Source of the DNA: Siphonodentalium dalli
Lineage: Eukaryota > Mollusca > Scaphopoda > Gadilida > Siphonodentaliidae
Length of the DNA: 64,000 nt
NCBI GenBank assembly: GCA_032622095.1
Contig: CP136064.1
Location: 253,334,484 to 253,398,483 of the forward strand
Direction: 5' to 3'
Below, piece after piece: positions 44,231 to 55,473 of the stretch. The notes under the pieces are model-generated. The model ran no database searches. It saw only the letters and a program-made list of their open reading frames with translations, and was not told the origin of the DNA. Numbering within the stretch: the stretch's first letter is position 1; each line of letters starts with the position of its first letter. The position numbers were made by a program, and so were the translations under genes.

Positions 44231-44484
44231 CAAGCCTTGAAATAGGGTGTCTGTCATTTGCAGAATGAGGTCCCCAGAGGGTGAATTTAGTGATGCTACA
44301 CCGCATAGTGGGCTAGCATCACCAAATTCACCCTCTGGGAACCTCATTCTGCTGAGGTGTAAGCAGAATGAGGTCCCCAGAGGGTGAATTTGGTGATGCT
44401 AGCCCGCTATGCGGGGTAGCATCTCTAAATTCACCCTCTGGGGACCTCATTCTGCAAATGACAGACACCCTATTTCAAGGCTTG
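44231..44484. mobile_element. Complete family A MITE
   Basis: 254 bp, CAAGCCTTGAAATAGGG to CCCTATTTCAAGGCTTG, very close to the copy at 11098. The flanks are only loosely similar (TCACTATG versus TTACCATG), so the 8-bp duplication has diverged or the junction was altered. Confidence 0.85.
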
Positions 44485-44934
44485 GTTACCATGATGCAAT
44501 TTTAAAGATACGTTCAGGGTTCCATACCACCAGTTGCAACAACAACATACAAGATATTATTTAACACACTATATTGTTTGTTTCAGTAAAAAATGGTGAT
44601 AACCAAAATGTGATATTTAAACTAGACCTGTATACACACACAAAAAGAAAGTCATTTAGGTTGTTATTGACAATAAACTAAATAGTTATTAGTTTGAGTC
44701 GGATCCCTCTAAAATATCGAGCCTATGAATTAAATGGATAGAAAACTCAATATAAATCTTGAGCGTCTTTTGTGTGCACTTTTCGTTCCAAACATTTTAT
44801 TTGATACACTAGAATCTTAATCAGAAGTAAAAGGTTTCATAAAAAATAATCTTGACATCGAGGCCCTGAATACATCTTTATCTATAATACTAAATTTTCA
44901 GGAAATACTGGGTAAATATCAATGTTTTCGATGA
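44485..44934. other. No recognisable feature
   Basis: AT-rich spacer. Confidence 0.4.
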
Positions 44935-45308
44935 AAAACATGACCACTGGCAGCCATCTTGGATTTTGCTCTTTGCATGACTAAATGCTTTGTCACATCC
45001 TACAGATGTCATCCCTTATTAGATTGTCACCAGACAAACGTGGTGACCACTATATTGGAATCATAACATTTTTCCGAATTTTGTTGAAAAACATGGCCGC
45101 CAGCAGCCATCTTGGATTTTAATCTTTGGATGACTAAATCCTTTGGCATGCTCTACAGGTCACATCTCTAATGCTGAATCCCAAAATGTATATATCTCTT
45201 CATGTTGACATCTAGTATTACTTAAACATTTCAAATTTCCACATCACACCATTGACTTAACACATGAAAGTGTCCCCTCTCCAAATTGAGCTACAGTGTC
45301 ATTGACAC
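44935..45308. mobile_element. D-family element, 3' end with two units
   Basis: Two units with GCCATCTTGGATTTT, then CCAAATTGAGCTACAGTGTC and the stem-loop AGTGTC-ATT-GACACT, ending at GACACTT followed by ATTAC. The left end is missing. Confidence 0.65.
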
Positions 45309-45309
45309 T

Positions 45310-45590
45310 TATTACAAAATTTTTATTGATCCGTCCGTTCAAATTCCGGTTCCGCCTGCCTCACCAGAGTTATGGCCCTTTTTGTTACAATTTGCACTCA
45401 ATTTTCATTTCCACATAATAACTGTAGTAAGTCTGAACTGAATGAAATGAAATTTGGCATGTTAGTTTACTAGCCTAAAATACAGGTCAAGTTCGATTTG
45501 GGTTCCGCCTGCCAATTTTCACCAGAGATATGGCCCTTTGTTAGAATTACCACCGGCATATTTTGCCTCCTCCTAGCAATGCTTTGTTTT
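45310..45590. repeat. J-type repeat
   Basis: GTCCGTTCAAATTCCG, GAGTTATGGCCCTTT, AATGAAATGAAATTTGGCAT and CAGGTCAAGTTCGATTTGGG. Confidence 0.55.
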
Positions 45591-45797
45591 AAAATATAAT
45601 TTCGCAATCTAGAATGCCTGGATTATCACAACAAATATGAATGAAAAATATATTCTGTAAAACTACAGACACTGATTTAATTTTAACGCTGGAGTTTTAT
45701 TATGAATATGGGTTAGAGTTCAAACTAAAACCCCAAAAAATGAGACAAGACCAAAACAGTTGAATTGTTTGTTTTTTTTTAGGTAAATAAATAAATA

Positions 45798-46043
45798 TTA
45801 ACCCTTTTATGGCGGGATTAAAGGTTCTTTGCCAGTGCATTCTCTTATATAATCTAGTCTCCCATAGGGAGCCTCGCATATATAAGAGAATGCCCTGGCT
45901 TACAAGGTCACGGTAAATATTATGAAGCCAATGTATTCTCTTATATATGCGAGGCTCCCTATTGGAGATTCGCATATATAAGAGAATGCATTGGAACAGG
46001 GTTTTTGTAAAATTTCAGGAAGCTCCAGTTATGAAAGGGATAA
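45798..46043. mobile_element. E-related TTAA element
   Basis: TTAACCCTTTTATGGCGGGA at left; right end CAGTTATGAAAGGGATAA with a decayed TTAA. Two hairpins on ATTCTCTTATATA, the second intact (CCAATGTATTCTCTTATATA and its partner near 45975). Confidence 0.65.
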
Positions 46044-46469
46044 TACCACTGATCACAGGAGCTTGGAATTGGGTCAAAACCCCTCTTTTATTGGCGGATC
46101 CACCTCGCGGGACCATAGGTCACGGAAGGAACGAAACAAGAAATTGTTGCCACCCATTTTGAACTCAACTGTATTCCTACAAAAAATATATTTTTACTAA
46201 AAACTGTTGGTACCTCTTACACCTTAGATGCCAATCTACAACATTCCATAGGTATATTCGTCCAGTTCTTCGAAAACCTCACTTTATTTCGGTAATGTAT
46301 TGTAAATTCACCAACGAACACAAATCCGCGACATCTCCATCACCTGTTTTAAAATCGAAATATGCGGAAACTTTAAAACTATGATCCGGAGACGGATAGC
46401 ATAAAAGTACCGTTTATAATTTCGAACATTAGCTGCTGATTACATGTTTATTACATGACCGTATCGATG

Positions 46470-47700
46470 CACTGATCATCATGAACTTTTTGATGGATGA
46501 TAACATTGGTGTCTAGATGGGAACGAATCATTTTGGGCTCATTTGCATAAAAACATGGCCGCTGGCAGCCATCTTGGATTTCAGTGATAATACTAGATGA
46601 ATCTGAATCAATAACACAGCCTAGAGCCTGTGTCGATGCTCCTATCATCACGAAATTTTTCATCGATCATGACATTGATATATAGACGACACCGAGTCAT
46701 TTTGGGCTTATTTGCATGAAAAACATGGCCGCCAACAGCCATCTTGGATTTCAAAATTGCATTATTTAGCACGAGCAAGAGGTCGCAGTGTTGGTCCGAT
46801 CATAATTAAATTTGTCACGGAGGTTGACATTGATATGTAGATGGGAACGAGTCATTTTCGTGTGAATTCTCAAAGAAACATGGCCGCCGTCGGATTTCAG
46901 CGACAACACCGCATATATAATTAAATCAATAACACTGCCTAGAGCCTAGGCCTATGTCGATGCACCGATCATCGTGAAATTGTTCATGGGTCATGACATT
47001 GGTATCAAAATGAGAACGAATCATTGTTAGAGACTGTAACATTGGTGCGATCGTCTTGAAATTAGTCATAGAAACATGGCCACTGTCGGATTTCAGCCAC
47101 TCATTTCATCGACCATGAAAGTTACGCCAATGGGGTCATTGTCACAAGGCTCCGGTCACATTCGTAGCCAGTGTAGCCAGCTTATTTCACCGGCGATCAC
47201 ATTCGTAGTCAGCTTTTCTAATTCGTGGTTAAAATTGCCCGAAATATGACGTCATCACGTTAGTGATTAAAATGTCGACGTCATGCTCCAAAACTGACTT
47301 CGTTTATCAACTTATATTGGAATATAATTCGAGCATTCCAACGACATTGATCCGAAACATCAGGTTATTAGATGAACTTATATCAAAACTAAATTCAAGT
47401 TGTTGTTCATCCATCAACTCAGAAAAATTAGATTAACCTGATCGTGTTCATTGAGGCTCGCCTGAATATGAAAAGCTGGCTACAAATGTGATCGCCATAG
47501 AAAAGCTGGCTACAATTGTGATCGATTAAAAAACCTGGCTACGAATGTGATCGGATCGCGGAGCCTTGTGACAATGACCCCATCAGCGAAAGTTACATTA
47601 AGTAATGTTTTTAATATTTTTTTGGTATTTTTGATTTTGAGAAAAACAATGCCGATGGTGGCTAGCTGTCTTGAATTTAAAAATTGAATTTCCAATTCAG
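46470..47700. repeat. D-type units inside element K
   Basis: Diverged units carrying AACATGGCCGC and GCCATCTTGGATTTCA at about 46553 and 46727, then shorter ones. They are interrupted at 47126-47587 by element N and resume near 47640 (AACAATGCCGATGG). Confidence 0.6.
47126..47587. mobile_element. Element N: 29-bp TIR, 9-bp TSD
   Basis: The left end (47126-47154) contains GGGGTCATTGTCACAAGGCT and the right end (47559-47587) contains its reverse complement; 27 of 29 terminal positions pair. GAAAGTTAC flanks directly at 47117-47125 and 47588-47596. A 9-bp duplication is typical of Mutator-like elements. Inside, GATCACATTCGTAGCCAGCT and its inverse recur several times near both ends. 462 bp, non-coding. 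Confidence 0.85.
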
Positions 47701-49012
47701 GCTATATAATCATATGCATAAAGCCATTCTTTGAGAGTTTTGGTGCTGATTCGTTACGAGTCACGAGTGACGTATACTATTTATATATCCTGGTACCGGT
47801 ACAGTTGACTATACTTATAGTTGCTTATTAAATAAAATTTATGTTAGCGAGTTTATCACTAACTCAAATTTATAAACTAGTTATTCGGTAAACCAGTTCG
47901 CATTACAACTTGCAAACGCACAAATAAAACGTATACTGTAAAGAATACGCAGGATAATTTTGTGCTCTTACATTAAAGAATCTTATTACATTTTATTACT
48001 GTATTTGGCATATTAATGGCGAGTTTTTGTACCCTACATTGACAATTTTGATTTTCGCGAAACTAAACACTCGTTCTATATATGCATGGCCAATATCGTT
48101 ACCTAACTCAAGAAAAATGTCTTCTCTCATCAACTAAGACATATATTTGTTAGTCAGAACTAGTAAAAAACAGCATTTTATGTGGAAATAATTAAGATAT
48201 TCTGGCAACGAATCTGCACCAAAACGCACAAAGGAATCGCTTCATGCATAGGCATATATACCAGGCCTCCCCGTGAGTCTATATATCTTCTTTTTCTTCT
48301 ACTTCATGATATTCGACCAGTAGGCCTAATCAGTGGGTTGATTACAATTACTATTATATGATGGATATTTTAGGCCTATACAACGGAGTAAATAGAAATA
48401 AATTATATGTAAAATATTTGTACTAATTACCATTCAGTCAAATGAAGAATATCTTCTTGGGTAGTCGTCATTTTCATGAGATGATAACAGCAGACACAGA
48501 AAAATACAGAAATTTTCAGGAAAATGCACAAAACATCAGGATTAGATCTTCAAAAATGCGCATAGTATGACGCAAACATAAACTGATTTAAGTTTTCAAT
48601 CGCCTAAGTTCGAAAACCGCACGCACTTTCAAATATTTTTGAATTTTGCAGCCTTTAAATTTAGGTTTCGATTTTATTGGTTTTGTGCCGTTTGTCATTC
48701 CGATTCTAAAACAGGTGATGGAGATGTTGCGGATTTGTGTTCGTTGGTGAATTTACAATACATTACCGAAATAAAGTGAGGTTTTCGAAGAACTGGACAA
48801 ATATACCTATGGAATGTTGTAGATTGGCATCTAAGGTGTAAGAGGTACCAACAGTTTTTAGTGAAAATATATTTTTTGTAGGAATACAGTTGAGTTCAAA
48901 ATGGGTGGCAACAATTTCTTGTTTCGTTCCTTCCGTGACCTATGGTCCCAGGAGGTGGATCCGCCAATAAAAGAGGGGTTTTGACCAAATTCCAAGCTCC
49001 TGTGCACTGATA

Positions 49013-49952
49013 ATTAAAAAAATTAAAATTAAATTTATAGCGAAATATAAATATTTAAACAGTTTTTCAAGATTGAAATATGGGCTGAATATATTTATCA
49101 GAGTTATGGAGGCACGGACTCCGTATGAGTGTTCATTGCTTCGTATGTGCTTAATTCAGTGAAAGTGAACAAATTCTCATTTCTTATTGAAATGGCCATG
49201 TTTCAATCGGAATGGCACATTGAGATGTCCCCCTACTGAGATTAAGCTCTAAAATCAATTGAAGTTTTTTAGCAGGAATATATTTGTACATTAACCCATT
49301 ATAAACATACTAACAACAACAAAAAAGAATCGAGAAATGGGAAATTAGTGAATGAGTAAATAAATTTGTGACAATTGGGTAAAATACTAAATTTATGGCT
49401 TTTCAATGATGTTTATAAAATACTGGAATGTCATTCCATATTTATACCCATTCTGTAGACTTTACTTACAATACTGATTCCAGAACATAAAACATTTCCC
49501 AAATTTGTTGAGTATTTCGAGTTACTGTATACACCCATCTGTAAGCCCATCCCCGAGGATAAGCCCAGTATGTGTTTTTGTTCCCAAAAAAATCATGTGG
49601 TACATGGTCCTCGAAGATAAGCCCACCCCCATTTTAAGAAATTACTAGTTGAGGGCGAGTAAACATTGATGTTGAATACGTTATCTCTGAATGATGCACA
49701 TATAGACATACACATCAAAGATATATGCTCTCTTTATCTACAATATAAGATGATCTTTGTGTGTTATTTTAAATATTTGTCAAGCATAATAAAGTACAAA
49801 ACATTAAATAAAATAAATATAGTATACAGCATGATTCATATAAAACACGATATTAGATTAGCACTGAATGCAAACTGATTTTGAATGTGGGAGTCCTCAA
49901 TGATGAGCCCAGTCCCAAGTTTTTCTATAAAAAAATTGACAGTTCCCTGGGC
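49013..49952. other. No recognisable feature
   Basis: AT-rich. A 70-codon frame (49666-49878) has no motif. Confidence 0.4.
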
Positions 49953-50352
49953 TTAACCCTTTACCCAACAGAAGGGCCCTGTGCCAATGCATTCTCTTAT
50001 ATATGCGAGTCGACCATAGGTCGCCTCGCATATATAAGAGAATGCATTGGCTTAACACATTACAAATTATAAAATTGTTAAAGAATGTAAGAAAAAATTG
50101 TAAAAAGTGTTAAAAAAAGATTTTTTTTAGGCCAATGCATTCTCTTATATATGCGAGGCGACCTATGGTCGACTCGCATATATAAGAGAATGCATTGGCA
50201 CAGGGCATAACTGTAACTATCACAATGTGGTCAAGGAGCCGGTTCCAATGATATCCATATTTGTATGGTTCTATTGAGACAGACCGAAGATATTTTAGGC
50301 TGTTGAAGCTTTATTTGGCCGTTTTTGGCCGGTTTGTTGGGTAAAGGGTTAA
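49953..50352. mobile_element. E-family TTAA element, well preserved
   Basis: 400 bp, TTAACCCTTTACCCAACA to TGTTGGGTAAAGGGTTAA. Nearly identical to 28732-29121. It includes hairpins at about 49983-50049 and 50132-50198. Confidence 0.87.
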
Positions 50353-50821
50353 AGATGGATGAAAACAGCATGTGCCTTCAAAATTGGGAGTTTATTTAAT
50401 TTCTAATTATCTAGTTATCTGTAACTGCTGCCAGTTGGTATTGTCGATTGTATTGCACATTATTGTATTGAACTGCACAGGAGAATGATGTTTTCTCTGC
50501 AGTGCATTCTTCCACAATTGAAGCTTACGTTTATTACCACATAATTATGTTGTTGTTATCAGTACGCCTGTGAAGATAGATCATATTCTTATGTGCATAT
50601 CTCAGAGAATCTGCAAAAAATGCCTCCTATATCTCCACCTCAGTGTGCTGATCGTTCATGCTGTGTATATTTGACTTAGTCGGCTGCACAATTTATTCAT
50701 TTGGGCCAATATTGAGATATAAGTGCACAAAATTGCCAATAGGATTATCATTTCTTATTATTTGTTGTAGTAAATGGTTCTTGTAGATGAAACACAGCCC
50801 TCTGGTGGCTCGGTTGATGAA
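50353..50821. other. No recognisable feature
   Basis: No supported gene or repeat. Confidence 0.4.
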
Positions 50822-50829
50822 GGTGCAAG

Positions 50830-51196
50830 CAAGCTTTGTAATAGTGTGCATGTCATTTGCGAAATGAGGTTGCCAGAGGGTGAATTTAGTGACGCTATCC
50901 TGCACTGTTAGCTAGCATCACAAATTCACCCTCTGGGAACCTCATTCTGCTTAGGCCTCAACTGCTATGGGAGACCTAGAATCAGCTGCAAATTTGAGGA
51001 TATGGAAAAGGGATATTGAAAAAGTAACTGAAATCAATGTTTATTTGAAATAATATATACTTCCCAGAAGATGAGAAGAATGAGGTCCACAGAGGGTGAA
51101 TTTGGTGATGCTAGCCCACCACACAGGGTAGCATCACTAAATTAACCCTCTATGGACCTCATCCTACAAATGTCAGGCACACTATATCCAGGCTTG
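50830..51196. mobile_element. Family A long form with exact 8-bp TSD
   Basis: Ends CAAGCTTTGTAATAGTG and CACTATATCCAGGCTTG, bracketed by GGTGCAAG at 50822-50829 and 51197-51204. The internal part is a shortened long form (GAAAAAGTAACTG, ATACTTCCCAGAAGATG). Confidence 0.9.
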
Positions 51197-51267
51197 GGTG
51201 CAAGGCACATTTGAAGGCCAATAATGCCAAACATAAGCTCGGATTTGTGATATACTCACAGGGAAGG

Positions 51268-51485
51268 TACAGTAATGCCCAAAGTATTTTACCCTTTAAC
51301 CACAGTAGAATTATGGGAAATTTTTCAGGATTTAGTCGGAAATATGGCTTATTGCCATTCATCGGAAAGCTCTCACCGAGAGCTTTCTGATGAATGGCAG
51401 CAAGCCATATTTCCAACTAAATCCCTAAAAAAATTCCCATAATTCTGCTGTGGTTAAGGGGTCAATTATTTAGGACATTACTGTA
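51268..51485. mobile_element. G-family palindromic MITE, full length
   Basis: TACAGTAATGCCC to GGACATTACTGTA, with the central turn GGAAAGCTCTCACCGAGAGC. Confidence 0.88.
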
Positions 51486-51599
51486 ACTGGCTCGTTATCT
51501 GGTCAGGTTTGTCAGTTGCTTTCCAGAGGTCGGTGGTTTCTATTTGCAGAGGAGTGACTTCCCAGTGAAAGTAACCCTCTGTGCAGTCTTTCCTTCAAC

Positions 51600-51652
51600 A
51601 AGCCTTAAAATATTTTGTCTGAAATTTGCAGAATGAGGTCCCCAGATATCGT
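51600..51652. mobile_element. Family A left-end fragment
   Basis: CAAGCCTTAAAATATTTTGT then GCAGAATGAGGTCCCCAGAT. Confidence 0.65.
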
Positions 51653-51829
51653 TAAAACAAAATTAATCCTTGTTCAAAGACAAGAAATTTTTGTGGTTGA
51701 GAGCAAAACCCCGGAGCGGTTTAACAGATTTTGGAAAAATATTTGAATGTAAAATCGAAAAGAAATTAAAAAGTCTAAAGAGATGAAATTTAGAAAGTGC
51801 TGTATTGGAAGACCGACCACGTCTTTATT

Positions 51830-52017
51830 TACAGTTATGACCCTTTAACCACAGCAGAATTATGGGAAATTTTTCAGGATTTAAACTGAAATACGGCTTG
51901 TTGCCATTCATCGGAAAGCTCTCGGAATGGCAGCAAGTCATATTTCCGACTAAATCCTGAAACATTTTGCATAATTCTGCTGTGGTTTATGGGTCGATTG
52001 TTTAGGACATTACTGTA
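51830..52017. mobile_element. G-family palindromic MITE
   Basis: TACAGTTATGACCC with a small deletion before TTTAACCACAGCAGAATTAT; right end GGACATTACTGTA. TA flanked. Confidence 0.8.
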
Positions 52018-52465
52018 TATTAGGCGCATTTTGTTTTCCTCTTCCAAGCATTCATCTTCAACTAGCAATGTCAGTCTGATTTTTTTCTGAAGCTTCATTA
52101 CAATATAGTTTACAGTAGAAATCCAAACATCCATGTAACACTCCATCCAAATATCAAGCACACCAAATGCTATACTGTATTTGCTTGGTATTAAGTACCC
52201 ATGCACTGTCTCAAGTAAAAAGCTTAAACCAAGCACTGAGGAAAAGAAAGTGCAGTTGTCGCGACTTTATGCACATCATGCATGCATCATGGGTCATTTA
52301 CTGTGAAAGTAATAAATTACTATGAATCCGTTCACTTAACCTGCTCCATCGGTTCATTGGCTTTATTCTCAAAAACACGAAGATCAAAAACAATTTCTCC
52401 TATCTTTTTTGAATAGATAGAAGTGAAAAATCAACAAGCCAGAAAACTATAGATGCAAATCTCTG

Positions 52466-52717
52466 CAAGCCTTGAAATAGTGTGTCTGTCATTTGAAGAA
52501 TGAGGTCCCCAGAGGGTGAATTTAGTGATGCTACCCTGCATAGCGGGCTAGCATCACCAAATTCACCCTCTGGGAACCTCATTCTGCTTACTCCTCAGCA
52601 GAATGAGGTCCCTACAGGGTTAATTTGGTGATGCTAGCCCGCTATGCGGGGTAGCATCACTAAATTCACCCTCTGGGGACCTCATTCTGCAAATGACACA
52701 CACTATTTCAAGGCTTG
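52466..52717. mobile_element. Complete family A MITE with exact 8-bp TSD
   Basis: 252 bp, CAAGCCTTGAAATAGTG to CACTATTTCAAGGCTTG, bracketed by AATCTCTG at 52458-52465 and 52718-52725. Confidence 0.92.
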
Positions 52718-52725
52718 AATCTCTG

Positions 52726-53917
52726 TGGTTATTACCTTTCTGGGAACTGCATAAATACATGAAATTTAAATATGTATTTTAGAAGGGCATGACTTTCACT
52801 TCATGAATTCCAAACAAACGTGACTTTTTCCTCTATCTCCGGGTCACGGTTCTGGTATCACTTATCAAAAGTGTCAACATGGAGGGGGCGGTTCCAAGGG
52901 GTATCTACCCATAATGCAAGCAATTTATTATGGCGCGCAATGACTTCATGACTCACACTTTGTGGTTTTAGCCTCTTCTCGGTAGTTGTTTACTCGAAGC
53001 AGGCTTTACTTGTTTTTTTTGTCTCAACCTTCCACGCATGCGGGCGGTTTTTAACTTTGAGTTACAACTTCTTTCCATTATAGATCAACAGTGCTGTAAG
53101 TAGTGTATTTATTGTTACTTTTGTGTTAAATTTGTTAATTAGCTAACTCTTCTTGAGAACTGTCAATTTCATTTGTCTTGTTAATTTCTTCTGTTTAGTC
53201 ATTGTAAAGCAATGGATGTATATGACTGTTGATGTATGGAATGATGATAACAAGAACATGGAACCTCATTTCAAATTATATAACATATAGATGCATTGCA
53301 CATGTATCATGATGTATGTTCAAATCAGTTAGCTTTGAGCATACATCTCCTTGGTAATCTCAAAAGTTGAAAATAACTCATAAAATTCGGATTTTGTTTG
53401 GATAAATATTAATTCAATTCAGAAAGTTAAAATGTTCAATGAGTTCTAGCATCCAAAAGATTCAAACATCCATCACTATTGCTTTGAGATCTACAAATAT
53501 CAACTGTTATCATTTTTTATTACACGATCCTACCCTTATTCCATTCAATAAACCCATTCTATAAATTGTGATATTAAACGTTCGTTTAATAACAGGAAAT
53601 AGTGCCAGGTGACCTTTGACTTCCGGTTTGCCGTCTTTTAACATTCCGTACGCTACGTCTCAAAAATACTATGACTTCCAATATTTTTCCAACAAACTAT
53701 CATGAATGAAGAATTTGAAAAGTTATGTTATTAAAATATACGCCGTTAAAAGCGCCAAATAGTCTTTATTTATCTGGGACTATTTCTTTACGCGGGCAAA
53801 CAACGAATAGTTACGTGAAACGTCATCGCATGTCTTATAGAAGCCGATGTTAGTTTCTCGTTCCATTTGTTGATTTAAGTATGTTTTGTCGATGTTTTGG
53901 ATCATGTAATAAATAGA
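52726..53917. other. Non-repetitive stretch with a donor-like site
   Basis: Relatively free of recognised repeats. A strong donor-like sequence, GTGCTGTAAGTAG, occurs at 53091-53103 after pyrimidine-rich sequence ending TTATAG (53078-53083). It could mark a non-coding 5' exon on the plus strand, but nothing else supports this. Confidence 0.2.
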
Positions 53918-54069
53918 ATCTACAACTCGTCCCCATTTTATTGAGGAAATTACAAAACTCGTCCAGTAAATTAGGACTGGACCTCGCCAAAGGCTCGGTC
54001 CAGACCTAATTTACTGGACTCGTTTTGTAAATTCCGCTATAAACTGGGGACTCGTTGTAGATCCTCTAT
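53913..54069. mobile_element. Hairpin MITE (foldback, ~150 bp)
   Basis: Arms ATCTACAACTCGTCCCC and GGGGACTCGTTGTAGAT pair, continuing inward through CTCGTCCAGTAAATTAGG / CCTAATTTACTGGACTCG to a turn near TCGCCAAAGGCTCGG. Single copy in this window. Confidence 0.75.
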
Positions 54070-54071
54070 AT

Positions 54072-54119
54072 CCACCACCACCACCACCACCACCACCACC
54101 ACCACCACCACCACCACCA
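54072..54119. repeat. (CCA)16 microsatellite
   Basis: 48 bp of perfect trinucleotide, a few bases right of the hairpin MITE. Confidence 0.95.
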
Positions 54120-54190
54120 AGTTTCCTACAAACATTTCCTTATGAACTAAAATTTCCAAGTGAAAATTTTGAGTTGAAACAATCTAAACT

Positions 54191-54448
54191 TTAAAACGTT
54201 TTATTCTAAATACTCATTGACGAGTAATTCCCTTTGGAAATGTTCAGTTTGTAAGTTTAATAACTGTAATTTATTATCGGAAATATTTCCCATCAATTAA
54301 TATGAACATGTCTGCACTTGTATTATCTTTTGCCACACTGTCGTCTGCTTATTTTTCATACACCACTCCAAATGAATAATAAATAGACCATTCCAATATT
54401 TACTTCTGTGACTGGGTGAGATAACCTATTTAGTATAGAAAGGGTTAA
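54191..54448. mobile_element. F-family TTAA element
   Basis: TTAAAACGTTTTATTCTAAA then ACTCATTGACGAGTAATTCC; right end TTTAGTATAGAAAGGGTTAA (TTAA 54445-54448). Confidence 0.75.
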
Positions 54449-55201
54449 ATTTAATGCTTTGAGTTTAAATTTTGTGTTTGGACTAAAACTTTTAGTTGAA
54501 ATCTGAAATGTATGTTAGACCATTAATGTTTTTATAAATATTCTGGGAGTTATTTGGGTGACTGAGTAGTTCAATTCGTTCAAATGGTAAGGCCAAGACA
54601 TATGTATTAAAAATAAATACCTCAGTTCAGACTCTTGGGTCATGTGACCTGTTATTTCGATCTACATTTCAACATGAAAAAGTAAATAAACAAATTCAAG
54701 GTGCGCCAAAAAATTTGGGAACCACAATACAAGGAAGGAAAACTGAATCAAAATAAACCAAATTGAGTCGTTTATTTCATTAAAATAATTAGTGTCAGCT
54801 TCAAATTTTGTCCTTGAGGTATCATAAAAAGAAAACAGTGGTCAAAAGAAAGTCGTTGTGATATTTATGACAGAGTGGGACATAATATATGTATAATATC
54901 CATTCTATTTCCCTACAGCACTATTTATAAAGCTATTTTATGTTCTTCAGAATCTAATAATGCCTATATACAAGAACAGTAGGGGGACCCTCAAAGGATA
55001 AACTTGCTATTTTATTTCTGGACTACAATAAAATAAATTTAAAAAAACGTATTAATGATGTCGTGGGATAAAGACTCTTTATTGTTATGGGTCATTTCTT
55101 GATTTGTTGGCTTTATGATGTCATTAAACTCCAGAATTTATTTCATAGTGTAATTAACTAGTTTTGCACAATAATAGCCAGGTTTAGACATCACCCAGTA
55201 C
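54449..55201. other. No recognisable feature
   Basis: AT-rich spacer. Confidence 0.4.
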
Positions 55202-55347
55202 TACAGTAATGCCCTAAATAAAAAACTCCTTAACCAGTGAGAGCTTTCTGATGAATGGCAACATGCCATATTTCCAACTAAATCCTGAAAAATTACCCAT
55301 AATTCTGCTGTGGTTAAGTAGTTGATTATTTATGGCATTACTGTGTA
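55202..55347. mobile_element. G-family MITE, left arm mostly deleted
   Basis: TACAGTAATGCCCTAAATAA at left, GAGAGCTTTCTGATGAATGG onward for the right arm, ending GGCATTACTGTG. Confidence 0.8.
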
Positions 55348-55473
55348 GTAGCGTGTCATCTACATGTATATTATTTTTTCTACAGAAGCTCCATACAACA
55401 GTGTGTACAGGTTTCTTTTCTTGAACTCCAAACCTGAAATCTCACATTCCGTATTATATGTGACTCTTATTAT

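Larger units (their letters stand above)
46054..49004. mobile_element. Long-TIR element K (2.95 kb) with nested insertions
   Basis: Arms 46054-46361 and about 48696-49004 are inverted copies of ~308 bp with few differences (CACAGGAGCTTGGAATT...; ATTGGCGGATCCACCTCGCG; GATGTTGCGGATTTGTGTTC in the right arm). The direct repeat CACTGAT lies immediately outside both ends (46047-46053, 49005-49011). The interior contains D units, element N and a third, smaller inverted pair (47705-47757 with 48207-48262). No transposase frame. It is foldback-like; superfamily not established. Confidence 0.75.

Noticed and set aside
46054..49004. Element K as a retrovirus-like element with LTRs
   Set aside because: The terminal repeats are inverted, not direct, and there is no polymerase sequence inside.
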